64,000 nucleotides of DNA from CAWCDJ01 sp963836015 (GTDB lineage Bacteria; Acidobacteriota; Terriglobia; Bryobacterales; Bryobacteraceae). Numbering within the stretch: the first letter of the stretch is position 1; the number at the start of each line of letters is the position of its first letter. This document shows, one piece after another, positions 58,305 through 64,000 of this stretch. The translations under genes were made by a program, and so were the position numbers. Below the pieces are notes generated by a model. It saw only the letters and a program-made list of their open reading frames with translations. It made no database searches and was not told the origin of the DNA. The stretch lies in NCBI GenBank assembly GCA_963836015.1, contig CAWIIF010000004.1, forward strand, positions 930,001 through 994,000, written 5' to 3'.

Positions 58305-60689
58305 CTACGCGGCGCCGTGCTTCATGCTGGAGGCCGACGAGTCTAGGGCGCGAAGGACGCGGTCGAGCTCGCGCTCCTGCACCGGCTTGGGCAGCACGAA
58401 GCGGCTGTCGCCTTCGAAATCGGACGCCAGTTCGGCATCGTATCCGTCGGCCAGGAGTACGAACCCGCCCACGCGCGAGTGCATGCGCTCGGACAGCTCC
58501 ACCCAGTTGAGGCCGGGCGCGCGCACCGAGCAGAAGGCTGCGTCGAAGCGCATGCGATGCGCCAGCTCGAGGCCGGTATCGGCGTCGGCCACGGGAACCA
58601 CGCGAAATCCGCGGCTGGAGAGAAGAGAAAGGAGCTGCCGCTGGGAGGCCTCGTCCGGCTCGATGACCAGGCCGGTCATGCTGCGCGACGATTCGTAGGC
58701 GGGGCGGCTGCTGCCCGAAGACGGGGCGCCGGAGCGGTCCTTCGACGCCAGGGGAAGCTCCACCTCGAAACGCGGCTCGGAGCTGGGTTTTTCGATGAGC
58801 CGGACCTCCCCGCCGTGGCCGGCGATCACGCTGCGGGTAACTCCCAGGACCGCGGCCGTATCTTCGGGCTTACGCGATTGGGGCGCCGCGTTGAAGGCGA
58901 TCTCGACCAGCAGCCGTTTGGCCAGGACGCTGGTGCGGACGGTGATGACCTTGGGGGAAACATCCGCCAGGGACTGCTCGGCATGCACCAGCAGATTGAG
59001 GAAGACCTGTTCCAACTGGCCCTGCGAGCCGAGCACCAGTTGGGGCTCGCGGGTGGTGAGGTCGCGCACCTTGATGCCGGACGCTTTCCAATCCCCTTCG
59101 CGGAATTCGATGAGGTTGCGGAGCAGTCCGCTGACGGAGACCGGACGGGCCTCTCCCTGTTCGGCGGCGGCAAACGAGACCAGGCGCGACACCATGGCGG
59201 CGGCCTTCTGGGCTTCCACGGCGATGGTCGAGATTTCCCGCTCGGCGACGCCCGAGTTGGATTTTTCGAGCAGCCGCCGGGCCAGGTCGGAAATGGAAGC
59301 GAGGGGCGTCTGCAGCTCATTGACGACGCCGGAGATCAGGCGACCCACGGCCGCCAGTTTCTCGGTGCGGAACAACTGCTCCTGGACGGAGCGCTGCTCG
59401 AGTAGCCGGACGGCCACGGCCGCCTGGTTGCCCATGTGCTGGGCGAGCTCCTGCTCGTCGGCCGTGAAGTCGCGCACGCGGTCGTCCTGATCGAGCTCGA
59501 GCACTCCGACCACTTCGCCCTGCGCGAGCATGGGGACGAAGAGGAGGGATTTCGGCGTATCGGCCGCCTTGCCGCCGATGGGGAAAGGGCTGCGGTCGAT
59601 ATCCGGAATGACCAGCAGGGTGCGGTAGTGAAAGCAGGCGACGGCGCCGGCCTGCGTTCCGCCCGGCGGAGAGGAGAGCGAAATGGAGACGGGCGCTCCG
59701 TTCTCGCCGGTGAGGGTATCCAGGGTTTTGGCGGCGCGGTTGAATACGTGCAGGCGGACCCGCGTGACCGACAGGATGTTGGGCAGGGCCGTCGAAAGGT
59801 GTGCCAGGATTCTCTCCGGCGAGGGCGCGCTCAGAATTTCCTCGCCGAGCTGATAGGTTCGCCGCACGCGTTCGCGCTGGTTGCGCAGGCGGTGCTCACG
59901 ATGCCACAGGAGGAAAGCGATCAGCAGCGCCAAGCCTGCGCCCGAGCCTACCAGGGCCGACGAAACGCGTGGGGTTCGGCCAACCAGCAGAATGTCGGCC
60001 GGTCTGAGCACCAGCAATTCGAAGCTCGTGTTGAACGGCGGCCGCGTGCAGTATTGGAAGGCGACGCCGGTGAGACGGACCCTGTCGCCCACCGCGTAGC
60101 CGTCCAGATCGGCGGGCGCCTGCCCCTCCTTGTGAGGAAGGAAGATCCGGTATTTTCCGGCCGCCACGCCGACAGTCAGGAAGGCGCCGGCGCTGCTCTC
60201 GCCCACCTCGCGGATGGTTCCTTCGGTGCGAACCAGCCTTCCCAGATAGCGGAAATCCATCAGGGCTTCCAACGGCACATCGGTTGGCGCCGGGGCGGGC
60301 TTCTGGCCGACCCGGGTCACTACATCCGGAACCACGGTTGCCATTCCGGCAAGCAGGGCGACGGTTCCGGTGGCTTCCACCTCGTCGCCGGGATGAAACC
60401 CGGCGAGCATGTTGCTGTTCCAGGGAACCTGCAATGCGCCGCCGGCCCGGTCATCCTCAATGCCCAGGACAGAATAGCCGGGAAACTGGAACAGCGGGCT
60501 GTTGACGACGGCCCGAATCGTGACCTTTCGGTTCAGGTAAGCGGGGCTGTATTCGGGAGCCGAGCGGGAGCCGGCCTCGAGGAGCGAAAGGCGGGTCTGG
60601 GCGAACACAACGCTGCACAGGCCGGCGGTGCACACGATGAGCGACCGAGCCAGTCTTCCCGTTACGATGCTCCCTGACCTGCGAGCCAT
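58305..60689 (-). CDS. Degenerate hybrid kinase-like membrane protein (probable pseudokinase)
   Basis: A 794-residue protein with a signal segment (1-30), a periplasmic part of two OB-like halves (VTIRAVVNSPLFQF, VRTEGTIREVGES) and one membrane helix near 245-262 (ALVGSGAGLALLIAFLLW). A GAF domain (about 285-450), a kinase-like domain and a receiver-like domain follow. Every key residue is altered: the acceptor histidine is Asn (GVVNELQTPL), the N box reads NLLVHAEQ, the G1 motif is absent, and the receiver has FCSVRAPG where a phosphorylatable Asp is expected. The lysine of the receiver (VLPKPVQ) remains. It probably regulates by binding rather than phosphotransfer, perhaps with the adjacent intact kinase. 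Confidence 0.8.
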   Translation of the reverse strand: MARRSGSIVTGRLARSLIVCTAGLCSVVFAQTRLSLLEAGSRSAPEYSPAYLNRKVTIRAVVNSPLFQFPGYSVLGIEDDRAGGALQVPWNSNMLAGFHPGDEVEATGTVALLAGMATVVPDVVTRVGQKPAPAPTDVPLEALMDFRYLGRLVRTEGTIREVGESSAGAFLTVGVAAGKYRIFLPHKEGQAPADLDGYAVGDRVRLTGVAFQYCTRPPFNTSFELLVLRPADILLVGRTPRVSSALVGSGAGLALLIAFLLWHREHRLRNQRERVRRTYQLGEEILSAPSPERILAHLSTALPNILSVTRVRLHVFNRAAKTLDTLTGENGAPVSISLSSPPGGTQAGAVACFHYRTLLVIPDIDRSPFPIGGKAADTPKSLLFVPMLAQGEVVGVLELDQDDRVRDFTADEQELAQHMGNQAAVAVRLLEQRSVQEQLFRTEKLAAVGRLISGVVNELQTPLASISDLARRLLEKSNSGVAEREISTIAVEAQKAAAMVSRLVSFAAAEQGEARPVSVSGLLRNLIEFREGDWKASGIKVRDLTTREPQLVLGSQGQLEQVFLNLLVHAEQSLADVSPKVITVRTSVLAKRLLVEIAFNAAPQSRKPEDTAAVLGVTRSVIAGHGGEVRLIEKPSSEPRFEVELPLASKDRSGAPSSGSSRPAYESSRSMTGLVIEPDEASQRQLLSLLSSRGFRVVPVADADTGLELAHRMRFDAAFCSVRAPGLNWVELSERMHSRVGGFVLLADGYDAELASDFEGDSRFVLPKPVQERELDRVLRALDSSASSMKHGAA

Positions 60690-61342
60690 GTACGCAAATA
60701 CCCGCTACAGAAATTATCTACGTTGATACTAGTACTCGGCAAGTTGACATGAGTAGTACGTACTCCTACTATCCTCATGCCAGCCGCGCGGGCGGCCGCG
60801 ACCCCCGAGTACGAGTCTTCGAAGACGATACAATTCGCCGGTGCGACGTGCAAGAGGGCGGCGGCCCTAAGGTAGATTTCCGGGTCCGGTTTGGGGTTAT
60901 TCACCTGATGACCGTCCACCACGGCGCGAAAGAAGCGGCGTAGACCGGCCCGATCGAGGAGAAAATCGACATTTGCGGGCTCGGCATTGGAAGCCACAGC
61001 CATGGGGGCGCCCTCCAGTTCATCGAGGAACGCGCGCAGCCCCGGAACCAGCAGATCTTCGATCCGGTCCGCAATCAAGTCGCGGTAGAGGGCCTCCTTG
61101 GCGGCGCCCATAGAAGCGACCTCTTCATCGGGGAGGTGGGGACCGAAGAAATCGCGGACGATGTCGTCGTTGCGCTTTCCGTACATCCTGTGGTGCATCT
61201 CCTCGGTGGTCTCGACGCCGTAGCGCCGGTTAAAGGCCGCCCACGATTCGCGGTGAGCGGGGTTGGAATCGATGATCACCCCATCCATGTCAAATATCAA
61301 GGCCAGACCTTCGGCCAGCATTCGCTCTGCGGGATGGCTCAC
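60662..61342 (-). CDS. HAD-superfamily phosphatase (beta-phosphoglucomutase-like)
   Basis: A 226-residue protein. HAD motif I is FDMDGVIIDS (nucleophile and acid/base Asp), motif II is in VASNAEPANV, motif III is KPDPEIY, and motif IV is FEDSYSGVAAARAAG. The cap is of the small alpha-helical type of beta-phosphoglucomutase and phosphoglycolate phosphatase. The GTG at 61342 overlaps the cutA stop (GTGA); an internal ATG at 61321 is also possible. The last 30 residues overlap the start of the pseudokinase gene. Substrate unknown; a sugar phosphate is likely. Confidence 0.85.
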   Translation of the reverse strand: MSHPAERMLAEGLALIFDMDGVIIDSNPAHRESWAAFNRRYGVETTEEMHHRMYGKRNDDIVRDFFGPHLPDEEVASMGAAKEALYRDLIADRIEDLLVPGLRAFLDELEGAPMAVASNAEPANVDFLLDRAGLRRFFRAVVDGHQVNNPKPDPEIYLRAAALLHVAPANCIVFEDSYSGVAAARAAGMRIVGVRTTHVNLPSTSINVDNFCSGYLRTWLAGQGAS

Positions 61343-61671
61343 TCGTCCGCCACGCTCCCCAGATTTTGGCCGATCCACTCCAAGTATGCGGGAGACCCGT
61401 CGACAATCGGGACCGCGACTGCCTCGGGCAGCTCGTAAGAATGCGCGGCGTCGAGCCGGCGGCGCAGCTCATCGAAGAGGGCGCGCGACGACTTGATCAC
61501 CAGCAGGCATTCCTCCGACTGTTCCAGGGCGCCCTGCCAGCGATAAAAGCTGCGCACGCCGGGCACGACGTTGACGCAGGCGGCGAGGCGAGCTTCGACC
61601 AGCATGCGGGCCAGCGAACCGGCTTCGGCCTGGTTGGCGCACGTGCTGAAAACGACAATCTTGTCGGTCAT
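61339..61671 (-). CDS. cutA: Divalent-cation tolerance protein CutA
   Basis: A 110-residue protein with the CutA1 fold: IVVFSTCANQAEAGSLARML, ARLAACVNVVPGVRSFYRWQG, and PIVDGSPAYLEWIGQNL at the C-terminus. CutA forms stable trimers resembling PII proteins and has been linked to copper tolerance, with its exact role debated. Length is normal. The gene starts at 61671 and is coupled to the HAD phosphatase gene. Confidence 0.96.
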   Translation of the reverse strand: MTDKIVVFSTCANQAEAGSLARMLVEARLAACVNVVPGVRSFYRWQGALEQSEECLLVIKSSRALFDELRRRLDAAHSYELPEAVAVPIVDGSPAYLEWIGQNLGSVADE

Positions 61672-61734
61672 TTGAAAAAAAGCGAAGCGGCTCCGGTAAG
61701 CAATGCTACCATTATTTTCCGGGCCCCAAGTTTC

Positions 61735-62031
61735 ATGAAAGCCTCGTACACCCGAATTGCTTACATGATTGCTTTCCTAGCGGTCGTAGGGTACGCCGTG
61801 GCGACTCTGCGAGGGCCCAGAGGTCTGCACGCACTCTTCGTGAAGGAATCGCAGATCAAGGAAATGGAGAACCGCAACACGGCGCTGGCGCGCGAGATCG
61901 AGCGCCGGCGGGAGCACATCAAGCGGCTCACCGACAACCCCGCCGAGCAGGAGCTGGAGATCCGCGACCGGCTGAAGCTGGTCAACCCCACCGATAAGGT
62001 CTACATCACCGGGGATCCGGCGAAGAAGTAA
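61735..62031 (+). CDS. FtsB/DivIC-like septum protein
   Basis: A 98-residue protein with one N-terminal membrane helix (IAYMIAFLAVVGYAVATL), a coiled coil (KESQIKEMENRNTALAREIE and further) and the C-terminal LTDNPAEQELEIRDRLKLVN typical of FtsB/DivIC septum-formation initiators. It should act in the FtsQLB-like complex of the divisome in the inner membrane. ATG 61735 was chosen as the start of the membrane helix; the frame is open upstream without support. Neighbours are unrelated. Confidence 0.85.
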   Translation: MKASYTRIAYMIAFLAVVGYAVATLRGPRGLHALFVKESQIKEMENRNTALAREIERRREHIKRLTDNPAEQELEIRDRLKLVNPTDKVYITGDPAKK

Positions 62032-62038
62032 CCCGACC

Positions 62039-63031
62039 TTACACGCGCAGCACGGCCGCGCCCCGAATGGCATCGTTTTTGAGCCGGGCCAGGGCCTCGT
62101 TCGCCTCTTCGAGAGGGAACTCCTGCACCTCGGTATGGATGGGAATCTCGGAGGCGATTTTCAGGAAATCGCGGCCGTCGCGCCGGGTGTTGTTGGCGAC
62201 GCTCCGGACGATGCGCTCGTAATAGAGCAGGCTGTAATCGATGGGGGGCGTGGGGCTCATGTGAATGCCGCCGAGGGCCACGGTTCCGCCGCGCTTGAGC
62301 ACGCGCAGGGCGGCGGGCACGAGCTCGCCGGCGGGCGCGAAAATCAACGCGGCGTCGAGTTTGACGGACGGCTCGTCGAAGGATCCACCGGCCCAGACGG
62401 CGCCCAGGTCGCTGGCCAGGCGCTGGTGGCGCTCATCGCGCGAGAACGCGTATACGGCAATATTCCAGTGGCGCGCGACTTGAATGGCGACGTGCGCGGC
62501 GGCGCCGAATCCGTACATGCCGAGAGTTCCGCCCGGCTGGACGCCGGAGAGCCGCAGAGTGCGAAAGCCGATGATGCCGGCGCACAGCAAGGGGGCGACG
62601 TGGAGGTCGGCAAATCCCTCGGGCAGGGCGTAAACGAAATCTTCGGGTGCGCACACATATTCGGAATATCCGCCATCCACGGTCCATCCGGTGAAGGCGG
62701 CGTTTTCGCAGAGGTTCTCGCGATCGGAGCGGCAATATTCGCAAGTGCCATCGGTATGGTGCAGCCAGGGAATGCCGACGCGGGTACCGGGTGCCAGTCG
62801 GGCGCCCGGTCCGCACTCTTCCACGACTCCGACCACCTGGTGGCCGGGGATGACCGGCGACTTACGGGGCGGCAGCTCCCCTTCGGTGACGTGCAGGTCG
62901 GTGCGGCAGACTCCGCAGACGCGCACTTTGACGAGCACCTCGCCCGCCGCGGGACGCGGTTTGGGGACATCGGCCAGCCGCAGGGGGCGGGACTCGATGG
63001 GCCCCGGCTTGTCCAACAGGCACGCGCGCAT
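62039..63031 (-). CDS. Zinc-dependent alcohol dehydrogenase
   Basis: A 330-residue medium-chain dehydrogenase. Catalytic zinc ligands appear as CGVCRTDLHV and GHQVVGVV; the structural zinc loop reads DGTCEYCRSDRENLC, so the first of the four usual cysteines is Asp. The cofactor fold starts at GGTLGMYGFGAAAHVAIQVA, where the glycine motif is G-x-G-x-x-A. It resembles the 'zinc-binding alcohol dehydrogenase family' with broad aldehyde/alcohol use. The stop converges with the FtsB-like gene 7 bp away. Confidence 0.9.
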   Translation of the reverse strand: MRACLLDKPGPIESRPLRLADVPKPRPAAGEVLVKVRVCGVCRTDLHVTEGELPPRKSPVIPGHQVVGVVEECGPGARLAPGTRVGIPWLHHTDGTCEYCRSDRENLCENAAFTGWTVDGGYSEYVCAPEDFVYALPEGFADLHVAPLLCAGIIGFRTLRLSGVQPGGTLGMYGFGAAAHVAIQVARHWNIAVYAFSRDERHQRLASDLGAVWAGGSFDEPSVKLDAALIFAPAGELVPAALRVLKRGGTVALGGIHMSPTPPIDYSLLYYERIVRSVANNTRRDGRDFLKIASEIPIHTEVQEFPLEEANEALARLKNDAIRGAAVLRV

Positions 63032-63099
63032 TCTGCCTTTCAGGTTATACCCGCGGGGCGGACCCGCTGCCTGCGCGCTATTCTGAGAATGTACCTTTC

Positions 63100-63258
63100 A
63101 TGGCCAAACGGATCATGCTCGCGGTGGTGGGGGCAGGCATCGGCTCGCTTCTCGGACTGCTCGTCTCGTTTCTGGGCGTAGGCAATCCGGCATTGATCGT
63201 AGGAGCACTGTTGGGCGCGGTGGTCCCGGTGGTGTTTCTAGGACCCCCCGGACGCTGA
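63100..63258 (+). CDS. Small (52-residue) glycine-rich membrane protein
   Basis: ATG at 63100 opens MAKRIMLAVVGAGIGSLLGL and ends FLGPPGR at 63256-63258. Two hydrophobic helices separated by GVGNP fill almost the whole protein, with small-residue spacing (GAGIG, GALLGA) typical of glycine-zipper packing. Translation starts about 70 bp from the divergent dehydrogenase start. Family not recognised. Confidence 0.5.
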   Translation: MAKRIMLAVVGAGIGSLLGLLVSFLGVGNPALIVGALLGAVVPVVFLGPPGR

Positions 63259-63344
63259 ATCGCCTGGAATCGGTACTCAATACTTTCCAATACACTTGCA
63301 CTGAACGGAAACGCACAGTACAGTCTGGGGTGGGAGTATATTGA

Positions 63345-63917
63345 ATGGCCTTTTGCGCAACGTGCGGGTCGCCAGTCGAAGGCAAGTTTTGTGCGAAGTG
63401 TGGGAGTCCTATAGGAACGCCGGCCGCCGGCGCCGTTCCGCCCGGCCCTCCTCCTCCGCCGCAGCCGGGTCCGGGATATCAACAGCCGGGATACCAGCAG
63501 CAGGGATATCAACAGCCGGGATACCAACAGCCAGGATATCAACAGCCGGGATACCAGGGGGGGCCGCCGCCGGTGGGGGCTCCGGGAGGCGCTATGGCGG
63601 ATAACGTTGCTTCGGCACTGTGCTACGTGCTGGGGCTGATCACGGGCATCATTTTCCTGGTGCTTGCACCATACAACCAGAACCGCTTAGTTCGCTTCCA
63701 TGCGTTCCAATCGATCTTTCTGAACGTGGCATGGATCGTGTTCTGGTTTGCGATGAACATCATTTTCGCCGCGCTGCACATGTACGCCCTGTTCTTCCTG
63801 ACGCCGCTGGTGGGGCTGGCATTCTTCGTGTTGTGGATCTACCTGCTGGTTACGGCCTACCAGGGCAAGAAGGTCGTTCTGCCGATCATCGGCCCGCTGG
63901 CGGAACAGCAGGCCTGA
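63345..63917 (+). CDS. Zinc-ribbon, GYQQP-repeat, DUF4870-like membrane protein
   Basis: A 190-residue protein in three parts. First, a double zinc ribbon (CATCGSPVEGKFCAKCGSP, residues 4-22). Second, a proline/glutamine linker with six GYQQP-type repeats (residues 44-71, DNA period 15 bp at 63474-63557). Third, three membrane helices of the DUF4870 type (NVASALCYVLGLITGIIFLV, HAFQSIFLNVAWIVFWFAMN and LVGLAFFVLWIYLLVTAYQG). Such proteins are common membrane proteins without known function. The repeat tract is likely to vary in copy number. GGGTGGGAG precedes the start by 8 or so bases. Confidence 0.85.
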   Translation: MAFCATCGSPVEGKFCAKCGSPIGTPAAGAVPPGPPPPPQPGPGYQQPGYQQQGYQQPGYQQPGYQQPGYQGGPPPVGAPGGAMADNVASALCYVLGLITGIIFLVLAPYNQNRLVRFHAFQSIFLNVAWIVFWFAMNIIFAALHMYALFFLTPLVGLAFFVLWIYLLVTAYQGKKVVLPIIGPLAEQQA

Positions 63918-63970
63918 AGGGCGGCGTTCGAGGACGGCAACAGGACGGCGCCGTTGCGCGTCGAACAACT

Positions 63971-64000
63971 GTGAAGCGAATCTTTGCCCTGCTGGCGGTG
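63971..64000 (+). CDS. Start of a gene cut by the window end
   Basis: GTG at 63971 reads MKRIFALLAV and runs off the window. It looks like the beginning of a signal peptide or membrane segment. Nothing more can be said. Confidence 0.3.
   Translation, partial: MKRIFALLAV

Noticed and set aside
63474..63557. Possible CRISPR-like short repeats
   Set aside because: The repeats are contiguous, in frame and encode GYQQP; there are no spacers.

Overview
The window looks like a high-GC chromosome of an Acidobacteriota, most likely a Solibacter/Bryobacter-type member. The markers are two MacB/FtsX-type 'acidobacterial duplicated orphan permeases' (one paired with a PadR regulator), two very large TonB-dependent receptors with an N-terminal carboxypeptidase-regulatory-like domain, SGNH and DUF4038-type secreted hydrolases, an FGE-type sulfatase, and a family of 60-90 bp palindromic repeats between genes. 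The assignment is inferred from gene content; no rRNA or tRNA gene is present.

Layout. 1-6.4 kb: alpha-glucan and osmolyte block with the 3' end of treZ, a GH57 protein, an opposing glycogen-debranching-like glycosidase, a glycosyltransferase and an MscS-like membrane protein, then a small frameshifted gene. 6.8-15.2 kb: accessory stretch with an orphan permease, an intact IS110-family element inserted in a palindromic repeat, a PQQ-like beta-propeller, MmcQ/DUF4256, a cupin remnant and an NmrA-like reductase. 15.3-17.8 kb: glgP. 18.3-21.2 kb: two secreted hydrolases. 21.3-33.5 kb: four co-directional genes whose junctions overlap by a few bases (beta-propeller, VIT-vWA, about 2,100-residue TPR protein, unknown protein), two of them broken by +1 frameshifts. 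33.5-40.4 kb, minus strand: TerC, NhaR-like LysR regulator, M28 peptidase, SET-domain protein, M14 carboxypeptidase. 40.7-45.4 kb: TonB receptor plus sulfatase. 45.5-48.5 kb: mnmA and cysteine desulfurase, with a divergent SAM-hydroxide adenosyltransferase. 48.6-55.4 kb: PadR, orphan permease, TonB receptor. 55.4-60.7 kb: a hybrid histidine kinase and a hybrid-kinase-like protein lacking the catalytic residues. 60.7-64 kb: HAD phosphatase, CutA, FtsB/DivIC-like protein, alcohol dehydrogenase, small membrane proteins.

How the genes work together. treZ, the GH57 protein, the debranching-like enzyme and glgP point to glycogen/trehalose turnover. The desulfurase and MnmA form a sulfur relay for tRNA 2-thiouridine. 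The TonB receptor-sulfatase pair suggests uptake and desulfation of a sulfated ligand. The 21-33 kb operon is the best candidate for an undescribed envelope system. All six frameshifts in it have the same direction (one extra base), so some or all may be sequence errors rather than decay.
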